A stretch of 34,783 bases of DNA. It comes from an uncultured Lachnospiraceae bacterium. Lineage in GTDB: Bacteria; Bacillota; Clostridia; Lachnospirales; Lachnospiraceae. Positions 16,478 to 27,262 of this stretch are shown here, piece by piece. The position numbers and the translations under genes are program-made. Position 1 is the stretch's first letter, and every line of letters starts with the position of its first letter. Location of the stretch: NCBI GenBank assembly GCA_945868485.1, contig CAMBLS010000005.1, forward strand, positions 1-34,783, written 5' to 3'. The notes beneath the pieces are model-generated. The model was not told the DNA's origin. It did no database searches and worked only from the letters and a program-made list of their open reading frames with translations.

Positions 16478-17491
16478 ATGTCTGAATATGTAAACGTAGC
16501 AGTAGATGCTATGGGTGGGGACAATGCTCCTGGTGAAATTGTTAAGGGGGCCATTGAGGCAGTTAATGAAAGCGACCATGTAAAGGTTTTCCTGACTGGT
16601 CAGGAAGAACTGATTAATAACGAACTTTCAAAATATACATATAATAAAGAACAGGTGGAGGTAGTAGGTGCTACAGAGGTGATTGAGACAGCTGAACCGC
16701 CGGTCATGGCAATCCGTAAGAAAAAGGATTCCTCCATCGTAAAAGCATTGTATTTGGTTAAGGATGGTGTCTGCGATGCCTATGTTTCAGCCGGCAGTAC
16801 GGGTGCAACTTTGGTGGGAGGACAGGTTATTGTAGGACGCATCAAAGGAGTGGAAAGACCACCCCTTGCACCACTGATTCCTACCGAGAAGGGGTGTGCA
16901 CTGCTGATTGACTGTGGTGCTAATGTGGATGCAAGACCTTCTCATTTAGTACAATTTGCCAAAATGGGATCTGTTTACATGGAAAGTGTTATGGGCGTAA
17001 AGAATCCTAAGGTTGGAATTGTAAATATTGGTGCAGAGGAGGAAAAGGGAAATGCATTGGTTAAGGAAACCTATCCTCTGTTAAAAAATTGTCCGGATAT
17101 TAATTTTATTGGAAGCATTGAAGCCAGAGATATCCCGGCAGGTCTTGCAGACGTAGTTGTCTGTGAAGCCTTTGTAGGGAATGTTATTTTGAAGCTGTAT
17201 GAAGGTGTGGGCGGGACATTGATTAAGAAGGTAAAAGAAGGGATGATGACTTCCCTTCGCAGCAAGATCGGTGCCCTGTTGGTGAAACCGGCACTTAAAA
17301 ATACATTAAAAGTGTTCGATTTGGAACAATATGGAGGAGCTCCAATGCTTGGCCTTAAAGGGCTTGTTGTAAAGACGCATGGAAGCTCTAAGGCTATAGA
17401 AATTAAGAATTCTATTCTGCAATGCATTACTTTTACAGAACAGAATATTAATCAAAAAATAAAAGAAAAAATAACTATGGAAGAAAACTAG
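16478..17491 (+). CDS. plsX: Phosphate acyltransferase PlsX
   Basis: VNVAVDAMGGDNAPGEIVKGA; location between rpmF and acpP. Confidence 0.95.
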   Translation: MSEYVNVAVDAMGGDNAPGEIVKGAIEAVNESDHVKVFLTGQEELINNELSKYTYNKEQVEVVGATEVIETAEPPVMAIRKKKDSSIVKALYLVKDGVCDAYVSAGSTGATLVGGQVIVGRIKGVERPPLAPLIPTEKGCALLIDCGANVDARPSHLVQFAKMGSVYMESVMGVKNPKVGIVNIGAEEEKGNALVKETYPLLKNCPDINFIGSIEARDIPAGLADVVVCEAFVGNVILKLYEGVGGTLIKKVKEGMMTSLRSKIGALLVKPALKNTLKVFDLEQYGGAPMLGLKGLVVKTHGSSKAIEIKNSILQCITFTEQNINQKIKEKITMEEN

Positions 17492-17506
17492 AAAGGAAAT
17501 TTGAAA

Positions 17507-17737
17507 ATGGAATTTGAAAAATTAAAAAAAGTAATTGCTGACGTTCTCAACGTTGACCCCGAAGAGATCTCGATGGAAACAACTTTTGTAGATGATCTGG
17601 GAGCCGATTCCTTAGATGTTTTTCAGATTATTATGGGAATAGAAGAGGAATTTGATATTGAAATTCCTGCTGAAGATGCAGAAAAAATCACTACTGTAGA
17701 AGAAGCGGTTAATCTGATTAAAAATGCTCTTAACTAA
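17507..17737 (+). CDS. acpP: Acyl carrier protein
   Basis: Phosphopantetheine motif LGADSLDVF; start taken as ATG 17507 rather than TTG 17501. Confidence 0.95.
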   Translation: MEFEKLKKVIADVLNVDPEEISMETTFVDDLGADSLDVFQIIMGIEEEFDIEIPAEDAEKITTVEEAVNLIKNALN

Positions 17738-17759
17738 AAAGCCCGTTACGGGCTTTTTT
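17736..17759 (+). terminator. Rho-independent terminator after acpP
   Basis: AAAAAGCCCG-TTA-CGGGCTTTTTT, starting at the acpP stop codon. Confidence 0.88.
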
Positions 17760-17790
17760 GTGGTGCCCGATAAGGCAAGGAAAGCGAAAT

Positions 17791-18477
17791 ATGTATAAAA
17801 AAGAAGAATTAAGAGAACTTGAAGAAAAAATAGGTTATGAGTTCAAGGATAAGGCACTTATTATGCAGGCCTTGACCCATAGCTCTTTTTCTAATGAACA
17901 AAAAATTAATAAATTTAAGAATTATGAAAGACTGGAATTTCTGGGGGATGCTGTATTGGAATTGCTTTCAAGCAGATTCCTTTTTGAAACCTATTCCGAG
18001 ATGTCAGAAGGTCAGATGACGAGGATGCGTTCTTCCATGGTTTGTGAGCCGGCACTTGCATTCTGTGCCCGTGATTTGTCTTTAGGAGATTACATTCTTT
18101 TGGGAAAAGGGGAAGAAGCTACAGGGGGAAGAAAAAGAGATTCTATTATTTCTGATGTCATGGAGGCGGTACTTGGGGCCATTTATCTTGATGGTGGAAT
18201 ACAAGAAGCTGAAAAGTTTGTAAATAAGTTTATTCTTTCTGACTTGGAGGACAAGCAGCTGTTTTATGACAGTAAGACAATATTGCAGGAAAAGGTTCAG
18301 AAAGCGGGCAAAAGTCTTGTATATGAATTAGTAAGTGAAACTGGTCCTGATCATGATAAAATCTTTGTTGTTGAGGCCAGAATTGATGGACAAACAGAAG
18401 GAAAAGGGCAGGGAAGAAATAAGAAATCTGCAGAACAACAGGCTGCTTATGAGGTACTGCTGGGACAAAAACTGTAA
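17791..18477 (+). CDS. rnc: Ribonuclease III
   Basis: ERLEFLGDAVLELLSS signature and C-terminal dsRBD (GQGRNKKSAEQQAAYEVL). Start placed at ATG 17791; the track start 17758 lies in the terminator. Confidence 0.95.
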   Translation: MYKKEELRELEEKIGYEFKDKALIMQALTHSSFSNEQKINKFKNYERLEFLGDAVLELLSSRFLFETYSEMSEGQMTRMRSSMVCEPALAFCARDLSLGDYILLGKGEEATGGRKRDSIISDVMEAVLGAIYLDGGIQEAEKFVNKFILSDLEDKQLFYDSKTILQEKVQKAGKSLVYELVSETGPDHDKIFVVEARIDGQTEGKGQGRNKKSAEQQAAYEVLLGQKL

Positions 18478-18490
18478 AAGTGGGTGTTAT

Positions 18491-21400
18491 ATGTATTTAA
18501 AAAGTATTGAAATTCAGGGATTTAAATCCTTTGCAAATAAAATTGTATTTAAATTCCATAACGGGATAACAGGAATTGTTGGTCCTAACGGTAGTGGTAA
18601 AAGTAATGTAGCAGATGCAGTTCGTTGGGTTCTTGGTGAACAGAGAATCAAGCAGCTTCGTGGTGCGTCTATGCAGGATGTCATCTTTTCAGGAACAGAA
18701 ATGCGTAAACCTTTAGGATATGCATATGTTGCAATTACCTTGGATAATTCTGATCATCAGCTTGCGATTGATTTTGATGAGGTAACAGTTGCCAGAAGAA
18801 TTTATCGTTCTGGGGAAAGTGAATATCTTTTAAACGGTGCTCCCTGCAGATTAAAGGATGTCAATGAGCTATTTTATGATACAGGTATCGGTAAGGAAGG
18901 TTATTCTATCATTGGACAGGGACAGATTGATAAGATACTAAGTGGTAAGCCGGAAGAGAGAAGAGAGCTTTTTGATGAAGCCGCAGGTATTGTTAAGTTT
19001 AAAAAGCGTAAGGTGGCTGCTCAGAAAAAGCTGGAGGATGAAAAGCAGAATCTGGTGCGTGTAAATGATATCCTTTCTGAGCTGGAAAAGCAGATCGGAC
19101 CTTTGGAAAAGCAGTCTGAGACAGCTAAAATTTATCTGAAAAAGAAGGAAGAATTAAAGACTCTGGATGTCAATATGTTCTTGTTGGAAAACAACCGTCT
19201 CCAGGAGCAGCTTAAGAATGCTCAGGACAAATTTGAGATTGCCAGCAATGATCTTGAACAGACCACTGCTCAGTATGAAAAGATTAAAGAAGAATATGAG
19301 CAGATACAGGGGCAGATTGAACAGTTGGATAAAACCATCGAGTCGGACAGGTCTTCGCTGACAGATACCAGCGTTCTTCGGGGAAAGCTGGAAGGTGAAA
19401 TCAATGTACTTAAGGAGCAGATTAAATCTGCTCAAAGCAATGAAGAACATTTTAACGCCAGAAAGACTGCCGTGTCTAAAGAAATGGATGCTAGACTCTT
19501 GGATAAAGAGGGGATTCTTGCAGATAAAAAAATTATTGATGAGCAGGTTGCCGAAATTGAAAGGGCAAGAAATGAAGCACGTGAAAAATTGCTGGCAGTT
19601 CAGGGCAGAATTGAAGAGCTGAATAATGATATTGAGTCCGGCAAAAATGCTATAATTGATGCATTAAACAGCAGAGCGACTATTAAATCAAAGCTTGGTC
19701 GTTATGATACCATGACGGAGCAGATTAACATTCGTAAAGCGGAGTTGACTTCAAGGCTGCTTCGTATTAAATCTGACGAAGCACAGCAGGAAGAAACGAT
19801 TAAGCAGCTGGAAGAAGAATTTGAAAAGATTAATGAAGAAATTCGAAGCTTGAACGATTCCCAGGAGCAAAAGGAAGAAAAGCTTGCCCTTATCAGGGAG
19901 GAATTGGCAGGCAAAGATCAGAAGCTGCGTGATACCCAGGTAAGTTATCATCAGGAAAAGTCAAAACTGGAGGCACTTACCAATCTGACAGAGCGATATG
20001 AAGGATATGGCGGCAGTGTCAAAAGGGTTATGGAGTGCAGGGACAAAGAAAAAGGAATTATTGGTGTCGTTGCGGATATTATTAAAGTAGAGAAAAAATA
20101 TGAAACTGCCATTGAAACCGCATTGGGTGGAAATATTCAAAATATTGTTACCGACGATGAGGAAACGGCTAAGAGGATGATTACATTTTTAAAGCAGAAC
20201 AAGGCAGGACGTGCAACCTTTCTTCCTCTTACCAGCATTACCAATCCCCAGGAATTTAAGACCCCGGAGGCATTGGCGGAAAAGGGCGTCATTGGAATGG
20301 CAGATGAGCTTGTTTCCATTGAAAATAAGTACAGGAATGTTGCGAAGGCAATGCTTGGACGCATAGTGGTAGTGGATAATGTGGACAATGCTGTTAAGAT
20401 TGCAAGAAAGTTTGACTATGGTATCCGTATGGTCACATTGGAAGGAGAGCTTCTGGTGCCCGGCGGCGCAATCAGCGGTGGTGCATTCAAAAATAACAGT
20501 AATCTTCTGGGGCGAAGAAGAGAGATGGAAGAATTGGAGAGCAAGGTAAAACAGTTCTTAAAGGAAATCGATCAGCTTTTAAATGAAATTGAAGAAATCA
20601 AGGCTGAGAGAAACAAGCTCCGCTTAAGCCTGGAAGAGGATAAGGCAGCGCTTCAGAAGAAGTTTATTGAGCAGAATACAGCACGACTCAATGTGATAAA
20701 GGCTCAGGAACGTAAGGAAGAAGCTTCAGAAGGTTCTATGGAATTAAAATCTGAAGAGAGAGAAATTGAGCAGCAGATTCGGGAAATCAAGTTGAGCAAG
20801 CAGGAAATTCAGAAGGAATTGGAGGATTCTGAGCTTTTAGAGCAGAAAGTTGAACAGCAGATTCGTAAATTTCAGGTGGAGCTGGAAGAGAAGCGAAAGG
20901 AAGAGTCTGAGCAGTCTGCCCATGTGTCAGAATGGGATGTTGAGGTAGAAAAAATGCTACAGCAACAGGATTTCCATCAGCAAAATGTGAATCGTATAGA
21001 TGGCGAGATTGACAGATATGCCAAGGAGCTTAAGGAAATTGAAGAAGGACTGAAACAGAACAGCGAGGATACTTTAAATAAACAAAATAGCATTGTCTCT
21101 ATTGAGCAGACCATTGCTGCTTCCCACACTACTCAGGGAGATACGGAGAAGAAGCTTAAGGAAAATATTGAGAAGAAAGAGCAGCTTTCCCAAAAGCAGA
21201 AGAACTTCTTTAAAGATAGAGAAGCTCTTGCAGAAAAGATGACCGGTTTAGACAAGGAAGTTTACAGATTAAATTCTCAAAAAGAAAAATTTCAGGAATC
21301 ATTGGAAGGGCAGATCAATTACATGTGGGATGAATATGAAATTACGCTCTCCGATGCGGCAGCACTCCGAAATGAAGAGATGACGGATCTTTCTGCAATG

Positions 21401-22051
21401 AAAAAGGATATTGTTTCCTTGAAGGAGCAGATTAAGAAGCTGGGCGATGTAAACGTGAATGCTATTGAGGATTATAAGAATTTGATGGAGAGATATCAGT
21501 TCTTAAAAACACAGCATGATGATCTGGTGGAAGCTGAAAAAACGCTGGAAGGTATTATCGTAGAACTGGACACTGCAATGCGCAAGCAGTTTAATGAGAA
21601 ATTTGCGGAGATTAGTAAGGAATTTGATAAGGTATTTAAAGAATTGTTCGGTGGTGGCAAGGGCACATTAGAGCTTATGGAGGATGAGGATATTCTGGAG
21701 GCAGGCATCCGTATCATTGCACAGCCACCGGGAAAGAAACTTCAGAACATGATGCAGCTTTCCGGTGGAGAGAAGGCATTGACAGCGATTGCACTCTTAT
21801 TTGCAATTCAAAACCTGAAACCTTCGCCTTTCTGTCTGTTGGATGAGATTGAAGCTGCACTTGATGAAAATAATGTTACCCGTTTTGCAAAATATCTACA
21901 TAAGCTTACTAAATATACCCAGTTTATCGTTATTACCCACAGACGAGGCACTATGGAAAAGGCAGACAGATTGTATGGTATTACCATGCAGGAAAAGGGT
22001 GTGTCAACACTGGTAAGCGTAAATTTGATTGATAAGGAGTTAGATGACTGA
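18491..22051 (+). CDS. smc: Chromosome segregation protein SMC
   Basis: MYLKSIEIQGFKSFANKIVFKFHNGITGIVGPNGSGKSNVADAVRWVLGEQ (Walker A), LSGGEKALTAIALLFAIQ signature, long coiled coil with hinge. Track start 18335 extends spuriously into rnc. Confidence 0.97.
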   Translation: MYLKSIEIQGFKSFANKIVFKFHNGITGIVGPNGSGKSNVADAVRWVLGEQRIKQLRGASMQDVIFSGTEMRKPLGYAYVAITLDNSDHQLAIDFDEVTVARRIYRSGESEYLLNGAPCRLKDVNELFYDTGIGKEGYSIIGQGQIDKILSGKPEERRELFDEAAGIVKFKKRKVAAQKKLEDEKQNLVRVNDILSELEKQIGPLEKQSETAKIYLKKKEELKTLDVNMFLLENNRLQEQLKNAQDKFEIASNDLEQTTAQYEKIKEEYEQIQGQIEQLDKTIESDRSSLTDTSVLRGKLEGEINVLKEQIKSAQSNEEHFNARKTAVSKEMDARLLDKEGILADKKIIDEQVAEIERARNEAREKLLAVQGRIEELNNDIESGKNAIIDALNSRATIKSKLGRYDTMTEQINIRKAELTSRLLRIKSDEAQQEETIKQLEEEFEKINEEIRSLNDSQEQKEEKLALIREELAGKDQKLRDTQVSYHQEKSKLEALTNLTERYEGYGGSVKRVMECRDKEKGIIGVVADIIKVEKKYETAIETALGGNIQNIVTDDEETAKRMITFLKQNKAGRATFLPLTSITNPQEFKTPEALAEKGVIGMADELVSIENKYRNVAKAMLGRIVVVDNVDNAVKIARKFDYGIRMVTLEGELLVPGGAISGGAFKNNSNLLGRRREMEELESKVKQFLKEIDQLLNEIEEIKAERNKLRLSLEEDKAALQKKFIEQNTARLNVIKAQERKEEASEGSMELKSEEREIEQQIREIKLSKQEIQKELEDSELLEQKVEQQIRKFQVELEEKRKEESEQSAHVSEWDVEVEKMLQQQDFHQQNVNRIDGEIDRYAKELKEIEEGLKQNSEDTLNKQNSIVSIEQTIAASHTTQGDTEKKLKENIEKKEQLSQKQKNFFKDREALAEKMTGLDKEVYRLNSQKEKFQESLEGQINYMWDEYEITLSDAAALRNEEMTDLSAMKKDIVSLKEQIKKLGDVNVNAIEDYKNLMERYQFLKTQHDDLVEAEKTLEGIIVELDTAMRKQFNEKFAEISKEFDKVFKELFGGGKGTLELMEDEDILEAGIRIIAQPPGKKLQNMMQLSGGEKALTAIALLFAIQNLKPSPFCLLDEIEAALDENNVTRFAKYLHKLTKYTQFIVITHRRGTMEKADRLYGITMQEKGVSTLVSVNLIDKELDD

Positions 22052-22980
22052 TGGCAGGCTTTTTCAGTAGGTTAAAAGAAGGATTGAGCAAAACAAGAAA
22101 CAACATTGTGCATGGAATTGATTCTGTATTTAGTGGATTTTCTTCTATAGATGATGATTTTTATGAAGAACTAGAAGAAATCCTCATTATGGGCGATATT
22201 GGTGTAAATGCAACCAACAGTATTCTGGAAAAGCTTCGTGGACAGGTTAAGGAAAATCACATCAAAGAACCGGCAGAATGTAAGAAGTTTCTGATTGAGA
22301 ATATCAAAGATCAGATGAAGGTGGAAGAAACTGCCTATGAGTTTGAACATCGGCAGTCGGTGGTTCTGGTGATTGGTGTCAATGGAGTGGGAAAGACTAC
22401 TTCGGTGGGAAAGCTGGCAGGGCTTTTAAAGGCACAGGGAAAAAAGGTGTTAATTGCAGCAGCGGACACCTACAGGGCGGCAGCGTGTGAGCAGTTGACT
22501 GAGTGGGCGAATCGTGCAGGAGTAGACATTATTACCGGCGCACAGGGGGCTGATCCTTCCAGTGTGGTGTATGATGCAGTGAATGCAGCTAAGGCAAGGC
22601 ATGTGGATGTTTTGATTTGTGACACGGCAGGAAGACTTCACAACAAAAAAAATCTTATGGAAGAACTGAAAAAAATGAACAGGATAATTGATAGAGAATT
22701 TCCTGGGGTGCATAGAGAAAATTTGATTGTCCTAGATGGTGCTACCGGACAGAACGCATTAAACCAGGCAAGAGAATTTGGAGAAACAGCAAATCTTACA
22801 GGTATTATTCTCACAAAGATGGACGGAACATCTAAAGGCGGGATTGCTGTGGCAATTCAGTCGGAATTGAACATTCCGGTAAAGTATATCGGAGTGGGAG
22901 AAAAACTGGATGATTTGCAGAAATTCGATGCAGAAGAGTTTGTGAATGCTCTGTTTGAAATAGAAGATCAGACTTTGTAG
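22051..22980 (+). CDS. ftsY: Signal recognition particle receptor FtsY
   Basis: GVNGVGKTTSVGKLAGLL, DTAGRLHNKKNLMEEL, LTKMDGTSKGG; start overlaps smc stop as TGATG. Confidence 0.96.
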   Translation: MAGFFSRLKEGLSKTRNNIVHGIDSVFSGFSSIDDDFYEELEEILIMGDIGVNATNSILEKLRGQVKENHIKEPAECKKFLIENIKDQMKVEETAYEFEHRQSVVLVIGVNGVGKTTSVGKLAGLLKAQGKKVLIAAADTYRAAACEQLTEWANRAGVDIITGAQGADPSSVVYDAVNAAKARHVDVLICDTAGRLHNKKNLMEELKKMNRIIDREFPGVHRENLIVLDGATGQNALNQAREFGETANLTGIILTKMDGTSKGGIAVAIQSELNIPVKYIGVGEKLDDLQKFDAEEFVNALFEIEDQTL

Positions 22981-23000
22981 AAGGGATGGTTTAGTTAACG

Positions 23001-24224
23001 ATGGATAGTAAGATGTTGACATTGGAAAAATTTGAAGAGGCGTCAGAAACAGTTAAGAAAGTGACCCAGGAAACAAAATTGGTGTACAGTGATTTCTACA
23101 GTGCACAGACAGAAAATAAGGTTTACTTGAAACCTGAGAATATGCAGTTTACAGGTGCATACAAGCTGAGAGGTGCATATTATAAACTGAGTACGCTTTC
23201 TGATGAGGAACGTGCGAAAGGATTGATTACGGCATCGGCTGGTAATCATGCACAGGGCGTTGCATATGCCGCAAAGTGCTATGGAGTAAAAGCAGTCATT
23301 GTAATGCCTACCACAACACCGCTGATTAAAGTAAACAGGACTAAAAGCTATGGTGCTGAGGTAGTGCTTCATGGAGACGTATATGATGAGGCCTGTGAGC
23401 ATGCCTATGAACTTGCAAAGGAAAATGGATATACCTTTATACATCCCTTTGATGACCCGGCAGTTGCAACCGGGCAGGGAACCATTGCAATGGAAATTTT
23501 TAAGGAACTTCCACTGGTTGATTACATACTTGTACCTGTTGGTGGCGGTGGACTTGCAACAGGTGTTTCTACGCTGGCAAAGCTTTTAAATCCTAAAATT
23601 AAGGTGATTGGAGTAGAACCGGAAGGGGCAAGCTGTCTGAAAGCATCCATTGAGGCTGGAAAGGTTGTTACACTGGAGCATGTCAGCACGATTGCAGATG
23701 GAACTGCCGTAAAAACACCGGGAACACGTATTTTTCCTTATCTGTGCAAGAATCTTGATGATGTCATAACTATTCCTGATGAAGAATTAGTTGTTGCCTT
23801 TCTTGACATGGTCGAAAATCACAAAATGGTGGTGGAAAACTCAGGACTTCTTACTGTTGCGGCATTAAAGCATTTGAAGGTAAAAGGGAAAAAGGTGGTA
23901 TCAATTTTAAGCGGAGGAAACATGGATGTCATTACCATGTCATCTGTGGTACAGCAGGGATTGATTATGAGAGACCGTATCTTCACCGTGTCTGTATTAC
24001 TGCCTGATAAGCCGGGAGAGCTTTCCCATGTTGCAGACGTGATTGCCAGACAGAACGGTAATGTTATTAAGCTGGAGCATAATCAGTTTGTTTCCATCAA
24101 CAGAAGCGCAGCTGTAGAGCTTCGAATTACGTTGGAGGCATTTGGAACAGAACATAAGCACCAGATTATACAGGCTCTTGAACAGAATGGATACAAGCCT
24201 AAGCTGGTTCGAACCAATATTTAA
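23001..24224 (+). CDS. ilvA: Threonine ammonia-lyase (PLP-dependent) with C-terminal ACT domain
   Basis: PLP lysine region TGAYKLRGAYYKL, ASAGNHAQGVAY, PVGGGGLATGV; C-terminal ACT-like segment VSVLLPDKPGELSHVADVIARQNGNVI. Could equally be named tdcB. Confidence 0.9.
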   Translation: MDSKMLTLEKFEEASETVKKVTQETKLVYSDFYSAQTENKVYLKPENMQFTGAYKLRGAYYKLSTLSDEERAKGLITASAGNHAQGVAYAAKCYGVKAVIVMPTTTPLIKVNRTKSYGAEVVLHGDVYDEACEHAYELAKENGYTFIHPFDDPAVATGQGTIAMEIFKELPLVDYILVPVGGGGLATGVSTLAKLLNPKIKVIGVEPEGASCLKASIEAGKVVTLEHVSTIADGTAVKTPGTRIFPYLCKNLDDVITIPDEELVVAFLDMVENHKMVVENSGLLTVAALKHLKVKGKKVVSILSGGNMDVITMSSVVQQGLIMRDRIFTVSVLLPDKPGELSHVADVIARQNGNVIKLEHNQFVSINRSAAVELRITLEAFGTEHKHQIIQALEQNGYKPKLVRTNI

Positions 24225-24250
24225 TTGAAAATTGCATATTTTTTTATAGA

Positions 24251-24282
24251 AAAACCGCATACTATAGTATATGCGGTTTTCT
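24251..24282 (+). terminator. Rho-independent terminator after ilvA/tdcB
   Basis: AAAACCGCATA ... TATGCGGTTTT hairpin; likely functional on both strands. Confidence 0.85.
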
Positions 24283-24324
24283 GTTGTTTCAGGGAATTTA
24301 GAATACTTTTAACAAGGAGAAAAT

Positions 24325-25179
24325 ATGCAGTTTAATAGAACCAAAAAATATTTAATATTGACTTTTGCGGCAATTTGTTATGGTGCAGGTGTAAGCTTGT
24401 TTATTGATCCTAATAATCTTGCACCGGGAGGAGTCTCAGGACTTTCTATTGTGATTAATCGTTTGCTACCGATTTCTACGGGGACATTGTTTTTATTGTT
24501 TAATATTCCGATTATGCTTCTTGGGGCTTGGAAGTTTGGAATTAAATTTATTATTTCCACACTTTATGTGATTTCAATTATATCTGTCTCCACAGATAGT
24601 TTTAGTCAGATATCTCCACTGACAGAACAGCCTTTCTTAGGCGCTTTGTTTGGAGGAATATTAGTGGCGGTAGGAGTAGGATTTGCACTGAGAGGGGGAG
24701 CAACAACCGGAGGTACAGATATTATCGTAAAATGTTTAAAACAAAAGAAGCCTCATATGAAAACAGGAAGTATATTTCTTATCATTGATTCCATTATTAT
24801 TGGAATTGGAGGAATTGTATTTAAAGATATAGAAACTGTCTTATATAGTGCGATTTCAGCGTATATAACATCTCAAACGCTGGATTTCATTTTATATGGC
24901 AGGGATGAAGCCAAAATGTTTTACATTATCAGTAATTCATCGGAAGTCATTACACAGCGTATACTAAAGGAAGTGCATATTGGAGTGACTCACCTCTATG
25001 GAACCGGTGCGTTTAAAAAAGAGGAAAAACAAGTAATTTTTTGTGTTGTAAAGAAGCAAAGCGCCTATATGATAGAGGAGATTGTGAAACAGGAAGACAG
25101 CACAGCGTTTATGATTATTTCAAGTGCTACAGAAATTTTTGGGGAAGGGTATAAAAGCTATTTCGGGGAAAGACTGTAG
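24325..25179 (+). CDS. YitT family membrane protein (DUF161 + DUF2179)
   Basis: AICYGAGVSLFIDPNNLAPGGVSGLSIVINRLLP, RGGATTGGTDIIVK, C-terminal ITQRILKEVHIGVTHLYGTGAFKKEEKQVIFCVVKK. Confidence 0.93.
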   Translation: MQFNRTKKYLILTFAAICYGAGVSLFIDPNNLAPGGVSGLSIVINRLLPISTGTLFLLFNIPIMLLGAWKFGIKFIISTLYVISIISVSTDSFSQISPLTEQPFLGALFGGILVAVGVGFALRGGATTGGTDIIVKCLKQKKPHMKTGSIFLIIDSIIIGIGGIVFKDIETVLYSAISAYITSQTLDFILYGRDEAKMFYIISNSSEVITQRILKEVHIGVTHLYGTGAFKKEEKQVIFCVVKKQSAYMIEEIVKQEDSTAFMIISSATEIFGEGYKSYFGERL

Positions 25180-25206
25180 GAAACAAGAATTGGAAGGTTT
25201 AAACAA

Positions 25207-25235
25207 TTGAAAAACAACCGATTTCATACTATACT
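25207..25235 (+). promoter_or_regulatory. Putative sigma-A promoter for the GH25-AraC pair
   Basis: TTGAAA (25207-25212), 17 nt, TATACT (25230-25235). Confidence 0.7.
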
Positions 25236-25284
25236 TAGCTTATAAATATTTTTAAGTAAGTATTTAGAGAGGTTCAAAAGAAAA

Positions 25285-26376
25285 ATGAGCAGAAGACCCA
25301 GAAGAAGTAGAAAAAGACAGCAGATTAGTTTACTGACCAATATTATATTCAGCCTGATTACCTTGTCAGCACTTACAGGATGTATCATCCTTCTTTTGCA
25401 GAATTATGGTTTGAAGGATAAAAGTCAGGAAGCAATCAACCAGCTGGAAGAATATGAAAGTATGCGGGGAGAATACATTTACACCCAGTCGGATTTATAT
25501 GCGTATTTTGAAGAAGCATCTGCACAATTAAAAGAGGAAGGAAAGGAAGCCTTATTGGATGAAATGAAGCAGATGCTACTGGATGGGGAGAGTTCTTCGC
25601 AGGTGTTTCGAACTGTTTTTAAAGATAATGTAATTGTTTATGCTGATGGAGGGTATAAGTTTTTCCCTATTTCTGAAACGTTGAAGAAGAATGATTATGT
25701 ATATAAAAACTTTGTGTCACAGGAAAATGGAGAAATCGTCTATGTAGATGATGGACAGGTGGTGCATTCCCTAAAAGGAATTGATGTTTCCAGACATCAG
25801 GGAAAAATTGACTGGAAGAAGGTTGCTGCTGATGGGGTGTCCTATGCTTTTATCAGGGTAGGATTCAGGGGAAGCACAGAGGGCAAGCTTGTTGAGGACG
25901 AGTATTTCAAGGATAACATAGAAGGGGCTCTCGATAACAATATTAATGTTGGAATCTATTTTTATACTCAGGCTATAACAGAAGAAGAGGCAGTGGAAGA
26001 GGCAGATTTTGTTATTGATCTGATCAAGAAGTATGACGTTACTTATCCGGTAGTTTTGGATATTGAAGAGACAGGTAGTAGTACAGCGAGAACAGCCCAA
26101 ATGTCTCAGGAGGATTATACGAAAGCAACGATTGCTTTCTGTGAGAGAATTAAGGAAGCTGGCTATACGCCGATGATTTATGGAAATTTGAAGACGTTTA
26201 TGATTATGCTTGACCTTGAAAAGCTTGAGGTTTATGAGAAGTGGTTTGCATATTATGAAACACCTGTTTATTTCCCTTACGAGTTTAGCGTCTGGCAATA
26301 TTCCTCTAAGGGGAAGGTAGATGGAATTGAGGGGGATGTTGACTTAAATGTCTGTATGAAAGATTATTCGGATTGA
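25285..26376 (+). CDS. Membrane-anchored glycoside hydrolase family 25 (lysozyme-like) protein
   Basis: KGIDVSRHQGKIDWKKVAADGVSYAFIRVGFRG, YPVVLDIEETG (catalytic D-x-E), FSVWQYSSKGKVDGIEGDVDLNV; N-terminal TM. Confidence 0.92.
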   Translation: MSRRPRRSRKRQQISLLTNIIFSLITLSALTGCIILLLQNYGLKDKSQEAINQLEEYESMRGEYIYTQSDLYAYFEEASAQLKEEGKEALLDEMKQMLLDGESSSQVFRTVFKDNVIVYADGGYKFFPISETLKKNDYVYKNFVSQENGEIVYVDDGQVVHSLKGIDVSRHQGKIDWKKVAADGVSYAFIRVGFRGSTEGKLVEDEYFKDNIEGALDNNINVGIYFYTQAITEEEAVEEADFVIDLIKKYDVTYPVVLDIEETGSSTARTAQMSQEDYTKATIAFCERIKEAGYTPMIYGNLKTFMIMLDLEKLEVYEKWFAYYETPVYFPYEFSVWQYSSKGKVDGIEGDVDLNVCMKDYSD

Positions 26377-26394
26377 AACCTGTAAGGAGTGCGT

Positions 26395-27237
26395 ATGGAA
26401 GAAAATCGGCAGTCAGTAAAAAGCGGGTATCTTACAGAAAAGTTCAGAATGTTCCATCTAAAGGACAGTCAGCCAAGGGAATATGTTTATCATTATCATG
26501 ATTTTCATAAGCTGATTTGGTTTATTTCGGGCGATGTGGAATATCATGTTGAGGGTAAAAGTTATAAGCTGGAGCCCCATGATATTCTTTTGGTAAATAA
26601 AGGTGAAATTCATAAACCCTTTGTTAATTTTGATACTACTTATGAGAGATATGTATTTTACATTTCCAGTGATTTCCTGGATGAACACTCGGAAAGCGGA
26701 AGTGATTTGAATCTCTGCTTCCAGATGGTGCAGAAGGAACGGGGAAATGTAATTCGTTTATCTGCGGCAGAAAGCAGAATGCTTTTTGAGACGGTAAAGC
26801 TTCTTGAAGTGACAGAAAATGATCATATTTATGCAGGAGAGATGTACAGCAGAATTTTATTTTTAAAGCTGTTGATTGAATTGAACAGATGCTGCCTCAG
26901 TCATCCGGAAATATTTCATAAGACTGCACGGTATGATAAAAAGGTTGTGGAAATGATTCATTATATTAATGAAAATCTTTCAAAGGATCTGACGATTGAA
27001 ACTTTATCAAATAAGTTTTATTTGAGCAAATATCATATGATGCGTAAGTTTAAAGAAGAAACAGGATATTCTATGCATCAGTATATTCTGGAGAAACGAA
27101 TTCTTGCTGCAAGAAATCTGATTCTTACCGGTTCACCTGCGACGGTTGCCAGTGTGGAATGTGGGTTTAAGGATTATTCTACCTTCAGTCGTGCTTATAA
27201 AAAACTGTTAGGACAGCTTCCTTCAGATGATTATTAA
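26395..27237 (+). CDS. AraC family transcriptional regulator (cupin-like N-terminus, C-terminal double HTH)
   Basis: [47 protein letters not shown] region [38 protein letters not shown]...[21 protein letters not shown]. Start at ATG 26395 after AAGGAG. Confidence 0.92.
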   Translation: MEENRQSVKSGYLTEKFRMFHLKDSQPREYVYHYHDFHKLIWFISGDVEYHVEGKSYKLEPHDILLVNKGEIHKPFVNFDTTYERYVFYISSDFLDEHSESGSDLNLCFQMVQKERGNVIRLSAAESRMLFETVKLLEVTENDHIYAGEMYSRILFLKLLIELNRCCLSHPEIFHKTARYDKKVVEMIHYINENLSKDLTIETLSNKFYLSKYHMMRKFKEETGYSMHQYILEKRILAARNLILTGSPATVASVECGFKDYSTFSRAYKKLLGQLPSDDY

Positions 27238-27262
27238 ACCAGATTGTCAGGATATTTATTAT

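Noticed and set aside
18335-18490. 52-codon N-terminal extension of SMC in the ORF track
   Set aside because: Overlaps the rnc coding region in another frame; canonical SMC N-terminus begins at MYLKSIEIQGFKSF (18491).
19154-19622. Short ORFs on both strands inside smc
   Set aside because: Alternate-frame translations of the coiled-coil coding region; no independent signals.
25771-26298. 175-aa antisense ORF over the GH25 gene
   Set aside because: Opposite strand of the conserved catalytic domain; composition looks like reverse-strand noise.
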